Of a stretch of DNA of 37,107 bases, positions 1 through 9,899 are shown in pieces. Both the position numbers and the translations under genes were made by a program. The notes under the pieces were generated by a model. It made no database searches. It saw only the letters and a program-made list of their open reading frames with translations, and was not told where the DNA came from. Source of the DNA: Acidobacteriota bacterium. GTDB lineage: Bacteria; Acidobacteriota; Polarisedimenticolia; Gp22-AA2. The stretch is from contig QHXZ01000048.1 in assembly GCA_003223165.1 (NCBI GenBank), positions 1 through 37,107 on the forward strand. Reading direction: 5' to 3'. Each line of letters starts with the position of its first letter. Positions within the stretch are counted from its first letter, which is position 1.

Positions 1-2
1 TT

Positions 3-350
3 GATCTCCCGCCCGCGGGCCGCTGGCGCTCGGCCTACCGCAAGCTGCGCCGCAGGGGCGCCTTCGATTTCCCCGTCCTGGGGGTCGCGGCGTGCGCGCG
101 GCTGGAGAGGACGGTCGTCGCCGAGGCCCGTCTGTGGCTGGGCGCCGTCTCGATGGCCCCGGTCGAGGCGCGGGAGGCGCAGGCGGCGCTCGTCGGCCGC
201 CCGCTGACCGAGGAGACGATCGAGGAGGCCGCCCGCCTGGCCTACCCCCTCGCCAAGCCGGTCGACAACACCGACTTCGGCGTTCGCTGGCGCAAGGAGA
301 TGACCCTGCAATACGTGCGTGACGCCCTGCGCGCCTTGCGCCCCGCTTGA
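3..350 (+). CDS. Partial CDS (5' truncated by window): C-terminal part of FAD-binding subunit of a xanthine dehydrogenase/CoxM-like molybdopterin hydroxylase
   Basis: Frame 3 reads ...WRSAYRKLRRRGAFDFPVLGVAACARLE...NTDFGVRWRKEMTLQYVRDALRAL, resembling the CO dehydrogenase flavoprotein C-terminal domain; open at window start. Confidence 0.7.
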   Translation, partial: DLPPAGRWRSAYRKLRRRGAFDFPVLGVAACARLERTVVAEARLWLGAVSMAPVEAREAQAALVGRPLTEETIEEAARLAYPLAKPVDNTDFGVRWRKEMTLQYVRDALRALRPA

Positions 351-384
351 CCCGATCCGGCCGCTTCGCCTAGAGTCCCCGGCC

Positions 385-1806
385 ATGGCGAACGAGAGCA
401 GCGCCGCCCCCGGCCCCCGCAAGGCGACCGCCTTCCAGCTCGTCTTCATGACCTACGCGGTGATCTGCAGCGGGGCGTACGGACTCGAGCAGATGGTGTC
501 GGCCTCGGGTCCGGGAATAGCCATCGCCACCCTGTGCCTCCTCCCGTTCATCTGGGCGGTGCCGCTTGCGCTCGCCTGCGCCGAGCTCTCGGCGCGCTAT
601 CCGGTGGAGGGGGGATACTACCGCTGGGCCAGGATGGCGTTCGGGAACTTCGTCGGCTACCAGGCGGGGTGGCTCGTCTGGCTCGCGAACCTGGCCACCA
701 ACGCGGTCTTCGCGGTCCTCTTCGCCAACTACGCTCGCGAGTGGCTGCCGGGAATGTCCGGGACGCTCCACTGGTGCATCGCCGCGGGCCTGGTCTGGGT
801 GGCGACCTGGATGAACTATCGTGGCATCCGGATCGTCGGGAGCGCCTCGGTCCTCCTGACGATCCTGATCTTCCTGCCCTTCCTGGCGCTGACCCTCCTG
901 GGGCTCCTGCATTGGCGCTTCAACCCCTTCCTCCCGGTGGTGAGCCCGGAGAAGGGGTGGTTCGGGGCCTCCCTGGCCGGCCTTTCGATCGCCATCTGGC
1001 TCTTCTCCGGCTTCGAGAAGCTGACCACGAACGCCGCCGAGGTGGAGAACCCATCGCGCGCCTTCCCGATCGCCCTGGCGTTCTCCGTGCCGATGACCTC
1101 TCTGAGCTACATCATCCCTACGGTCGCGACCCTGGCCGCCCACGATCGCTGGAGTGAATGGGGGGAGTCGTATTTCTCGGTCGCCGCCCGTGCGATCGGC
1201 GGGCCCTGGCTGGGCGCCGGCATGGCGTTCGGCGGGCTGCTCAGCAATCTCAGCCTGCTGATGGTGACCATCCTCGGGCAATCGCGGCTGCCGATGGTCC
1301 TCGCCGAGGACGGTCTCTTCCCCGCCTCCTTCCGTAAGACCCACGCCAGGTACGGGACCCCGGTCGTCTCGCTGGTGGTCGGGGGGGTCATCCTGAGCTT
1401 CCTCGTCCGGATGAAGTTCGCGGACCTTGCCGGGCTCTTCTCTCTCGTGCAGGTCTGCGCCTACCTTCTTATCTATGCCTCCCTGATCCGGCTTCGGTCG
1501 CACCCCGCGCCGGCCCCCTTCCCCGAGGTGCGGCGGGCCTCGAGCGTCCTCGGCGAGACAGCCCGACGGGCCCCGTTCCGCATCCCGATGGGAACCGCCG
1601 GGCTGGTCGGGATGACGTTGCCGAGCATCGCCCTGTCGGCCTTCGTCATCATGGAGAAGATCTGGCCGAGCGGCGTCTTCGATGGCCGCCAGGCGCTCTA
1701 CGTCCTGCTGCTCTTCGCATCAGGGCCCGTCACCTACGCGGTTTTCCGCAGGGTCGCGGGTGGAGGCGCGCCGCCTCAAGGTCCCGCGCGCGCCGCCCGC
1801 TCCTGA
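385..1806 (+). CDS. APC-superfamily amino acid permease
   Basis: Multi-TM ORF; ATG at 385; G-S/A-GPG motif near TM1 ([10 protein letters not shown]), [16 protein letters not shown]. Confidence 0.88.
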   Translation: MANESSAAPGPRKATAFQLVFMTYAVICSGAYGLEQMVSASGPGIAIATLCLLPFIWAVPLALACAELSARYPVEGGYYRWARMAFGNFVGYQAGWLVWLANLATNAVFAVLFANYAREWLPGMSGTLHWCIAAGLVWVATWMNYRGIRIVGSASVLLTILIFLPFLALTLLGLLHWRFNPFLPVVSPEKGWFGASLAGLSIAIWLFSGFEKLTTNAAEVENPSRAFPIALAFSVPMTSLSYIIPTVATLAAHDRWSEWGESYFSVAARAIGGPWLGAGMAFGGLLSNLSLLMVTILGQSRLPMVLAEDGLFPASFRKTHARYGTPVVSLVVGGVILSFLVRMKFADLAGLFSLVQVCAYLLIYASLIRLRSHPAPAPFPEVRRASSVLGETARRAPFRIPMGTAGLVGMTLPSIALSAFVIMEKIWPSGVFDGRQALYVLLLFASGPVTYAVFRRVAGGGAPPQGPARAARS

Positions 1807-1859
1807 GGGCGCTCCGTCCCGGATGGCAAAACTCCTTATGCAGGATCGCGGCAGGAATT

Positions 1860-1888
1860 CCGGCGGGAATTGAGGGCCGGCATTTTTT
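1860..1888 (+). terminator. Possible intrinsic terminator after APC permease
   Basis: CCGGC(1860-1864)/GCCGG(1876-1880), then CA and TTTTTT (1883-1888); only a 5-bp stem. Confidence 0.45.
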
Positions 1889-2033
1889 CCCCGAGGGTCT
1901 AGACAGGACGCCGCAGTTCGGGGAGAATACGGCCAATCCATGGGACATCCGGTATGCAGTCGAAACTTGTTCGGAAACCGCGTCGGCGGTAGCGGCGACC
2001 GGAGGGACCCATACATTCTGGAGGTTGAGTCGG

Positions 2034-2237
2034 ATGGCTAGGGGCAAAGTCAAGTGGTTCAACGACAGCAAGGGTTATGGCTTCATCACTCCGGACGACG
2101 GGAGCAAGGATGTGTTCGTCCACCACACGGCCATCCAGGCCTCGGGGTTCCGCTCCCTGTCGGAGGGTGACGCTGTCGAGTTCGAGATCGAGCAGGGCCA
2201 GAAGGGTCCGGCCGCCGCGAACGTCCGCAAAGTCTGA
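2034..2237 (+). CDS. Cold-shock domain protein (CspA family)
   Basis: [37 protein letters not shown]1/RNP2 motifs; GGAGG 9 nt upstream. Confidence 0.96.
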   Translation: MARGKVKWFNDSKGYGFITPDDGSKDVFVHHTAIQASGFRSLSEGDAVEFEIEQGQKGPAAANVRKV

Positions 2238-2267
2238 GTTCCTCCTTTATTCTGGTCGCATGACCGA

Positions 2268-2299
2268 CGGGCCGCTCCGCAAGGGGCGGCCCGATTTTT
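2268..2299 (+). terminator. Intrinsic terminator of csp (2034-2237)
   Basis: CGGGCCGC(2268-2275)/GCGGCCCG(2286-2293) followed by ATTTTT. Confidence 0.85.
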
Positions 2300-4458
2300 A
2301 TGGTGCCTTGAGAGCGCGATCGAAGTGCTCGAGGAGGCGCTCCTCCAGCCAGCGCCGGTCCTCCTCGCCGCGCGGCAGGTGCCGCTCGTCCGGAAAGATC
2401 AGGAGCTCGTAGCGCTTCTGCGCCGCGTTCAGGGCGTTCAGCAGCCTCGCGGTATGGCGGAAGTGGACGTTCTCGTCCGCCATCCCGTGGATGATCAGGA
2501 GCCGGCCGCGCAGCGCGGCCGCCAGGGGCAGGATGGAGCTCTCGCGGTAGCCGTCCGGGTTGTCCTGCGGCGTCCCCATGTAGCGTTCGGTGTAGAACGT
2601 GTCGTACCCGTCCCAGTCGGTGACCGGCGCGCCGGCGACGGCGGCCCGGAACAGGTCGGGGGCCTTCAGCAGGCAGCGCGCCGCCATGTAGCCGCCGTAT
2701 GACCAGCCGTAGATCCCGAGGCGCGATCCGTCCACGTAGGGAAGCCCCGCGAGGTACCGCGCCCCCGCGATCTGATCCTCGACCTCCACGGACCCCAGCC
2801 GCCTCGCCAGCGTCTCTTCGAACGCCCGCCCGCGCCGCGGCGTGCCGCGGTTGTCGAGCCGGAAGACGAGGTATCCCCGTTCGACCAGGGCCTGCGCGCG
2901 GAGGTCCTGCGTCAGCTCCCACGAGTCCTTCACGGTCTGGGCGGTCGGCCCGCCGTAGACGCGCACCAGGGCGGGATACCGGCGTCCCGGGGCGAGGCGC
3001 TCGGGCCTGTAGAGGGCGCCGTGGAGCGTCGCGCCGTCCGCCGCCTTGAGGGTGACGAAGACGGGAGGGCGAAGGCCGAGCGAGGCGACCTCGGGGTCCT
3101 GGTTGGCGTCGATCACGCGCATGGACGTCCACGACATAGCGGCCGTCGGGCGACACCGTCACCGCATGGAACCCGGGCTCGGGCGTGACCCGCTCGACGT
3201 CGCCGCCTTCGAGGGGCACGCGGTAGAGCTGGCGCTGCAGCGGGCCCTCCTTGGCGGCGGTGAAGAACGCCACGCCGCGGGCCTCGTCCACCCCCTCGAG
3301 CCGATCGACCATCCAGTCGCCCGAGGTCAGGGCGCGCACGAGCGGCCCGTCGGCCCCGCGCAGCTCGAGATGGCGGAAGCCGCTGCGCTCGGTCGACCAG
3401 AGGAAACGACCATCCTTCAGCGGCTTCAGGTCGTCATGCAGGTTGATCCAGCGCTCCGAGGTCTCCTCGAGCAGCGTCCGCGCCGGTCCTGCCGCGTCGA
3501 AGCGCAGGAGCGACAGCCGCTTCTGGTCGCGGCTCTCGACCTGGGCCAGGAGCGCCCCGTCCGTCGTCCAGTCCACCCTGGCCAGGTAGAAGTCGGAGCC
3601 TTCCGGAGCCAGGCGGAGCCACGTCGTCGCCCCGCCGCCGCGGCCGATCAGGCCCAGGCGCACGCGGGCGTTCGGGCCGCCGGAGAAGGGGTAGCGGTGC
3701 GGCTCGATGTCCCAGCGCGCCTGCCCCTGGTGGACGATCGGGTAGAGGGGAATGCCGGTCTCGTCCACCTCGGTGTAGGCCAGACGCGCACCATCGGGCG
3801 ACCACCAGAAGCCCGAGAATCGATCCATCTCCTCCTGGGCGATGTACTCGGCGACGCCGTGGCTCACCCCGTCGCGAGCGCCCTCGGTGAGCCGCGTCTC
3901 CACCCGCGTCGCGAGATCGAGGACGTAGAGATCGTCGTCGCGCACGAAAGCGAGGAAGCGGCCATCCGGGGAGGGCCGCGGATCGACTTCGACGGAGGGT
4001 GTGTCGGTGAGCCTCAACGGCTCCTGTCCCGGGCGGACGAGGTGCAGGTCGCCGCCGTAGACGAACACGGCCACATCGGCCTTTTCGGCCAGGGCGTACT
4101 GGGTGATGCCCTTGTCCTGGATGCGCTGGCGCTCGCGCCGCAGGACCTCCTCCCGGGACAGCGCCTCGCTCCCGGAGGCGGAAGAGGGCGGCCGGCCGAC
4201 CACTTCGCGGGCCCCGCCGGCCACCTCCTCGCGCACCAGGACGCGGGCGCCGGCCGCTCCCTCGATCGCCAGGTAGTAGAGATGGCGGCCATCGTGGGTG
4301 AAGTGGAAGGAGCCGGGGATCCGGCTCCCCGGGGAGGGGAAGCGCGCCACTCTCTCCAGGCTGATGCGGTAGGACGGGTGCGCCGCACCCGCCGGCCGAC
4401 CCATCGCTGCCCCCACTGCCGCCACGAGAGGGATCCCGACCCACAGCCATCGCGTCAT
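2298..4458 (-). CDS. S9 family peptidase, dipeptidyl-peptidase IV type; reading frame disrupted at ~3135
   Basis: N-terminal beta-propeller in one frame (...[17 protein letters not shown]) and catalytic domain in another ([21 protein letters not shown]...[12 protein letters not shown]...[10 protein letters not shown]...DERH). Confidence 0.88.
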
Positions 4459-4475
4459 GAGGCCTCCCTGGCAGC

Positions 4476-4492
4476 CGGAACGGACCGTTCCG
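4476..4492. promoter_or_regulatory. Operator-like palindrome in DPP4 leader
   Basis: CGGAACGG-A-CCGTTCCG, perfect 8-bp arms, just downstream of the predicted minus-strand -10. Confidence 0.5.
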
Positions 4493-4501
4493 AAACCGTA
4501 G

Positions 4502-4531
4502 CGTATAGGCCGGACGGCCCTGGAAAGTCAA
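4502..4531 (-). promoter_or_regulatory. Sigma70-like promoter of DPP4-type peptidase
   Basis: On minus strand TTGACT - 18 nt - TATACG. Confidence 0.6.
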
Positions 4532-4633
4532 CAGTTTGGGGACCGCTATTGACGAAACACGCTCCAGGAACCATGTTGGGGGCTGGGTGCCCGCGCATCC
4601 TCGATGCGCCGGGCAGTGCCACCGGGAGGCACC

Positions 4634-5506
4634 ATGGAACCCACGCGGCTCAACCTCTTTCGCCTTGCCATCGCCATCGGGATCTTCGGCTGCGCGATGA
4701 TCCTCCTGGCCCTCCCTCCCGCTGGCCGCGCGTCGGCCAGCGCACCGAGCGGCCTGGCATCCTACGTGACCGCCACCTTCCCCGTCGCCACCGAGGCGAC
4801 CTACGAGGTCCCCGGCCGCGGTACGCGCACCATCACTCTGGAGGGGATCGCCACGGTCCTCTTCGACCGTTACGTCCTGACCGTGGCCCACGCGGTGAGT
4901 CGCGCCCGCCTCGAGGAAGGGATCCGGTACTCCGAGCAGAGCGCCGGGATCCCGCACGCCGCCCGCTCGTTCCAGGAGAGCACCTACCTGCTCCTGCCGG
5001 CGGGACGCGCCCCTCTCGAGCCCCTGGTGCGCAACGAGGAAGTGGACGTGGCGCTCTTCGAGCTGCCGCGGGACGTCAGCACGCCGGCCCTTCCATGCGC
5101 CATCGGCGACAGCGACGCCCTGCGCCTTGGAGGCCCCGTCCTCCTGGTGGAACGCGACGTGGTGGCGGGGCCGCTGGTGCGGCCGGCGGCGGTCGCCGCC
5201 CTGCGCGGGTCGAAGAAGACGGCCACCCTCGCGCCATCGGGGCAGACCTTCATCTTGACCCTCGGCCTGGTGGCGGGCGAGAGCGGGTCCCCTCTGCTCC
5301 TGTCCGACGAGCGCTCGTGCGAGCTTGTCGGTCTGGCCCAGGGAACCTACGTCGGCCCGCGCCAGCTCGCCTGGGGGATCCGGGTGCGCGAGGCGATGGA
5401 GGCGCTGGCGGAGGCCGCAGGCCCCGGCCGCCTCCCCGGTTTCTTCGAGGCGGTCTGCCAGGCGGCGGTGCGCCCCGAGGCCTTCACGTTCTGCTCCGCC
5501 CGCTGA
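4634..5506 (+). CDS. Exported or membrane-anchored trypsin-like (S1) serine protease
   Basis: N-terminal hydrophobic segment; VLTVAHAV (His), VDVALFEL (Asp), GESGSPLL (Ser). Confidence 0.78.
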   Translation: MEPTRLNLFRLAIAIGIFGCAMILLALPPAGRASASAPSGLASYVTATFPVATEATYEVPGRGTRTITLEGIATVLFDRYVLTVAHAVSRARLEEGIRYSEQSAGIPHAARSFQESTYLLLPAGRAPLEPLVRNEEVDVALFELPRDVSTPALPCAIGDSDALRLGGPVLLVERDVVAGPLVRPAAVAALRGSKKTATLAPSGQTFILTLGLVAGESGSPLLLSDERSCELVGLAQGTYVGPRQLAWGIRVREAMEALAEAAGPGRLPGFFEAVCQAAVRPEAFTFCSAR

Positions 5507-5543
5507 TCCCGCCGCTCCCTCCCGCGACATCGTCCTTTCGATC

Positions 5544-5572
5544 TTGACAGAGCGCGCCGAGGGTCGTAGAAG
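5544..5572 (+). promoter_or_regulatory. Sigma70-like promoter upstream of GAF-PAS gene
   Basis: TTGACA - 17 nt - TAGAAG. Confidence 0.5.
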
Positions 5573-5630
5573 GTGTAGATATCCTTGCCGCGGCAGGGTC
5601 CGATCGTAAGGACCCCCGGGGGGCTCCGCG

Positions 5631-6643
5631 ATTAAGACCCGCTCGCACCGCCAGCCTGCCACCGACCAGACGCGCGCCGAAAGGCTGCGCCGCCAGAACA
5701 TCAGGCTCACCCGCCTCCTCGGGCTGGCGGCGGACATCGCCCGGCTCGAGGACGAGCACACCACCCTGCAGAACATCGTGGACACCGCGGTCCGGCTGGT
5801 CGGCGTCGACCAGGCTCACCTGGCGCTCATCGACCGCCTCGAGAAGACTCTTTACGGGGTGGCCAGCTCGGGGCACCATCACCCGGAGGCGCTCCACCTT
5901 CGCTGCTCCCTGTCCGCCTCGCCGGCGGCGCGCGATGCGCTCCGGAGCCGCAGGCCGGTCGCCATCGACAAGGCCCGGCGCGATCCTCGGGTCAACCGGG
6001 TCGCCCGCGGGCTGCTCGGGATCGAAGGCGCCGCCTACATGCCGCTCCTGAGCGGCGGCCAGAGCTTCGGCCTCCTCATCCTGGTGACGCTCCGTCCCCA
6101 CCGCTGGACCGCGGAGGAGATGATCCTGGCCAGGCACATCGCCAGCTTCGGGTCCGTCGCCCTGGGCAACCGGCGGTTGCTCACCCAGCTGGCCGAGACC
6201 GAGCGCCGCCTCCGGAGTCTCGTGGAGCACATCCCCGCGATCGTCTACACCTGCGAGGTCCATCCCCCCTACACCACGCTCTACGTGAGCCCGCAGACGG
6301 AGACGATGCTCGGCTACTCGCCCAGGGAGTGGACTCGAGGGACCGGGTTCTTCATGAAGATATCATCCACCCCGATGACCTGGGGAAGGTGATCGACCTG
6401 ACCGAGGAGAACGCCCGCACCAGGGGGTTCTCGACGACCGAGTACCGGCTGCTCGATCGCCAGGGGGAGGTGCGCTGGTTCCGCGACGAGGCGGTTCTCA
6501 TGCGCGATCCCGCCGGGGAACCGGTCGCATGGCACGGGGTCATGGTCGAGATCACCGGCCTCAAGAGGATGGAGCAGGAGACGATCGCCCGGCCGGCGAC
6601 GATGCCCGGGCGGCGCTCCTCGACGGATCCTCCGCCGGCCTGA
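5631..6643 (+). CDS. GAF-PAS sensor protein, frameshifted at 6360-6363; apparent ATT start; no output domain
   Basis: GAF-like region then PAS (LRSLVEHIPAIVYTCEVHPPYTTLYVSPQTETMLGYSPREW); the PAS continues in another frame as IIHPDDLGKVIDL...EYRLLDRQGEVRWFRDEAVLMRDPAG. Frame opens after TAA at 5607 with no ATG/GTG/TTG before 5778. Confidence 0.7.
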
Positions 6644-6721
6644 GGACCCCCTCCCGAGGCCTGAAATTCGCCCGACGCACGCTCTTGCACCGACCCCCGC
6701 CCTCATGTACCCTGCGCCGCC

Positions 6722-7516
6722 ATGGGCTTGATCTGGATCGCCATCCTCCTGGGGGTGGTGGAGGGGGTGACCGAGTTCATACCGGTGTCCTCCACGGGGC
6801 ACCTCATCGTGGCCGGCGAGCTCCTCGGCTTCACGGGGGGATCGGCGGACACCTTCAAGATCTTCATCCAGCTGGGCGCCATCCTCGCCGTGGTCCTGAT
6901 CGAGCGCCGCAGGCTGCTGGACCTGGCAAATCCCCGCGCCCGGGGCGGCCTTTCGGGCCTGCGCGGCTGCGGCCTCCTGGCCGTGACGACCCTGCCGATC
7001 CTGGCCACGGGGTACCTCCTCCACGATCGGATCGAGCAGCGCCTGTTCGGTCCGGCCACCGTGGCCCTCGCCTTCCTGGTGGGGGGCATCGGCATCCTGC
7101 TCGCGGAGCGCTTCCGGCCGCAGCCACGGACCGACAGCGTGGACGGGCTGACCTGGAGGCAGGCGCTGCTGATCGGGCTCTTCCAGTGCCTGGCGCTCTG
7201 GCCGGGCATCTCGCGCTCCGCGGCGACGATCATCGGAGGCCTGTTCGGCGGCCTCGAACGCCGCGCGGCGGCCCGCTACTCGTTCCTGGCGGCGATCCCC
7301 GCGGTGACGGCGGCCGCGGGCTACGACCTCCTCAAGAGCTGGCACCTGCTGCGCGCAACCGACCTGCTCCCGTTCGCCGTGGGGTTCGCTGTCGCCTTCC
7401 TCGTGGCCTGGGGGACGGTGAGGACCTTCCTGGCGTTGCTGGGCCGCCTGACGCTGCGTCCCTTCGCCTGGTACCGCATCGCCGCCGCCCCCCTCGTCTA
7501 CTGGCTGGTCAGGTGA
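6722..7516 (+). CDS. uppP: Undecaprenyl-diphosphatase (BacA/UppP)
   Basis: GVVEGVTEFIPVSSTGHLIV and ALWPGISRSAATIIGG signatures. Confidence 0.96.
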   Translation: MGLIWIAILLGVVEGVTEFIPVSSTGHLIVAGELLGFTGGSADTFKIFIQLGAILAVVLIERRRLLDLANPRARGGLSGLRGCGLLAVTTLPILATGYLLHDRIEQRLFGPATVALAFLVGGIGILLAERFRPQPRTDSVDGLTWRQALLIGLFQCLALWPGISRSAATIIGGLFGGLERRAAARYSFLAAIPAVTAAAGYDLLKSWHLLRATDLLPFAVGFAVAFLVAWGTVRTFLALLGRLTLRPFAWYRIAAAPLVYWLVR

Positions 7517-7517
7517 G

Positions 7518-9287
7518 ATGAGCTGGAAACGCTGGCTCCTGGGCACGCCGCTCGAGACCCAGAGGGCCAAGGAGGAGCGCCTCGGGAAGCCGACGGCCCT
7601 GGCGGTCTTCGCCTCGGACGCCCTTTCCTCGGTCGCGTACGCCACGGAGGAGATCCTGCGCGTCCTGGTGCTCGGGGGCGCAGCCTGCCTCGGGTACTCC
7701 CTGCCGATCTCGGGGATGATCGTCCTGCTCCTGGTCTTCCTTATCGCCTCCTACCGCCAGACCGTGCACGCCTACCCCGCAGGCGGCGGCTCCTACATCG
7801 TGGCGCGCGAGAACCTGGGGACGATGCCCGGGCTGGTGGCCGCGGCGGCCCTGCTCATCGACTACATCCTGACCGTCGCCGTGTCGACGGCGGCGGGCGT
7901 GGCGGCCGTCGTCTCAGCCCTGCCGGGCCTCGAGGCGCACCGGGTGGCGCTCGGCCTCCTGTTCATCGCCGTCATCATGGTGGGGAACTTGCGCGGTGTC
8001 AGGCAGTCGGGCGCCATCTTCGCGGTGCCGACCTATCTGTTCATCGGCGCCATGGGAACCCTGATCCTCGTCGGCATCGGGCGCGTGATCCACGGTCCTC
8101 CGATCGTCACGCTGGCGCCGGCGCTGCCGGAGGGCCTGTCGCACACGATGCGCCTCTTCCTGCTGATGCGCGCCTTTTCCGCCGGCTGTACCGCTCTCAC
8201 GGGGATCGAGGCGATCAGCAACGGGGTGATCCTGGGGTGCATCCTGGGGTTCTTCTTCCTCGGCAGCAGCTACCTGTCCCATGCCTACGGCATCGTGCCG
8301 GCTGCAGACCAGACGGTCATCTCCCAGCTCGGGCATGCCGTCCTCGGCTCGGGAGCGGCGTACTATCTCCTGCAGGCGGCGACCGCGGCCATCCTCATGG
8401 TGGCCGCCAACACGGCCTTCGCGGACTTCCCCCGCCTCTCGTCGATCCTGGCCAGCGACCGCTTCCTGCCGCGCCAGCTCGCCAACCTGGGCGATCGCCT
8501 CGTCTTCTCGAACGGCATCGCCGTGCTTTCGGGGTCGGCCGGGTTCCTGATCGTCCTCTTCGGCGGCGACACCCATCGGCTGATCCCGCTGTACGCGGTG
8601 GGCGTCTTCCTGGCGTTCACCCTGTCGCAGTCGGGGATGGTGATGCGCCATCTGCGCCGCCGGGAGGGGCGCTTCCGCCTGCACGCCGCCGTCAACGCGG
8701 CCGGGGCGACCGCCACCGGGGCGGCGCTGCTGGTGATCGCCGTCACCCGCTTCAAGCACGGCGCTTGGATCGTCATCCTGCTCATCCCGCTGTTCGTCAT
8801 CATGTTCCTGCGCACGCACCGCCACTACTTCTTCGTCCGCCGCCAGCTCTCCCTCCAGGAGATCGAGCCCGAGCGGCCCCTGCGCCACACGGCGATCGTG
8901 CCGATCTCCGCCGTCAACCGGTCGACCATCTATGCGCTGCGCTACGCCAAGTCGATCGCGCACGAGGTGGAAGCGGTCCACGTCAGCGTCGACCCCAAGC
9001 GCACCGAGCAGCTCAAGGAGCAGTGGAAGACCTGGGGGGGCGGGGTGCCGCTCAAGATCCTTGAATCGCCCTACCGGTCCTTGATCGGCCCCTTGGTCGA
9101 TCACATCGACGACCTGATGCACGGCAAGCGCCGCAACGAGATGGTCACCGTGGTGCTGCCCGAGTTCGTGACCGCCCACTGGTGGGAAGGCCTGTTCCAC
9201 AACCAGTCGGCCCTGCTGATCAAGGGGGCGTTGCTCTTCAAGCCCGGCGTCGTCGTCACCAGCGTTCCCTTCCACTTCAACCGCTGA
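7518..9287 (+). CDS. APC-family permease with cytoplasmic C-terminal domain; apparent internal in-frame deletion at ~8228
   Basis: FASDALSSVAYATEEIL, AYPAGGGSYIVARENLG, ANTAFADFPRLSSILASDRFLPRQLANLGDRLVFSNGI; start overlaps the end of uppP. Confidence 0.88.
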   Translation: MSWKRWLLGTPLETQRAKEERLGKPTALAVFASDALSSVAYATEEILRVLVLGGAACLGYSLPISGMIVLLLVFLIASYRQTVHAYPAGGGSYIVARENLGTMPGLVAAAALLIDYILTVAVSTAAGVAAVVSALPGLEAHRVALGLLFIAVIMVGNLRGVRQSGAIFAVPTYLFIGAMGTLILVGIGRVIHGPPIVTLAPALPEGLSHTMRLFLLMRAFSAGCTALTGIEAISNGVILGCILGFFFLGSSYLSHAYGIVPAADQTVISQLGHAVLGSGAAYYLLQAATAAILMVAANTAFADFPRLSSILASDRFLPRQLANLGDRLVFSNGIAVLSGSAGFLIVLFGGDTHRLIPLYAVGVFLAFTLSQSGMVMRHLRRREGRFRLHAAVNAAGATATGAALLVIAVTRFKHGAWIVILLIPLFVIMFLRTHRHYFFVRRQLSLQEIEPERPLRHTAIVPISAVNRSTIYALRYAKSIAHEVEAVHVSVDPKRTEQLKEQWKTWGGGVPLKILESPYRSLIGPLVDHIDDLMHGKRRNEMVTVVLPEFVTAHWWEGLFHNQSALLIKGALLFKPGVVVTSVPFHFNR

Positions 9288-9388
9288 AAGCGCCGGGCCC
9301 CCGGTTTCATGCTACGATGCGGCCTCGCGGGCCCGTTGTGCCGGGGCGCCGCCTCCCCGGTCCACGGTCCTGAGCAGGAGGGTCCAGC

Positions 9389-9865
9389 ATGAGCAGAGCG
9401 TCGTTCCACCGGGGCACGGCCGCGCTCGCTGTCCTGCTCCTCGTCCCCTTCGGGCCGGCCGCCGCGGGCCACGCGAAATGCGCCCGATCGGCCGAGGAGT
9501 GCGCGGCGGCGATGAAGGAGATGTATCAGACGAAGGGCTGGTCCGGGTTCGAATCGGAAGAGAGAGCGGACGGTTTCCTGCAGATCGTGGCGTTGATCCC
9601 GGAGAGCCCGGCGGACCGGGCGGGGATCAAGCCCGGCGACGTGATCCTGTCGATGAACGGCGTGACGCTGACCAAGGCCAACGCGTCGAAGATCGAGGAG
9701 ATGAAGCAGAACGGCCTGAGGATCGGGGACCGGGTCGCCTACGGCGTGATGCGGGGCAAGGAGGTCAACACGGTGAAGGTCGAGCTCGCGAAGATCCCCG
9801 ATGCCGTGCTCGCCGGCCTGATCGCGCGCCACGCGCGCGACGAGCACCAAGTGGCGCGGAACTGA
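9389..9865 (+). CDS. Secreted PDZ-domain protein
   Basis: Signal peptide, PDZ core IPESPADRAGIKPGDVILSMNGV; AGGAGG upstream. Confidence 0.85.
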   Translation: MSRASFHRGTAALAVLLLVPFGPAAAGHAKCARSAEECAAAMKEMYQTKGWSGFESEERADGFLQIVALIPESPADRAGIKPGDVILSMNGVTLTKANASKIEEMKQNGLRIGDRVAYGVMRGKEVNTVKVELAKIPDAVLAGLIARHARDEHQVARN

Positions 9866-9899
9866 TCGCCGTGCGGATGGGGGCGGGCGGGGGAGCGTC

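Noticed and set aside
3046-5547. 833-aa plus-strand ORF
   Set aside because: Antisense to the DPP4 gene and out of frame with the serine protease; no recognisable domain.
9540-9570. tRNA T-arm-like GTCCGGGTTCGAATCGGAA
   Set aside because: Lies inside the PDZ gene (WSGFESEE); no acceptor, D or anticodon arms around it.
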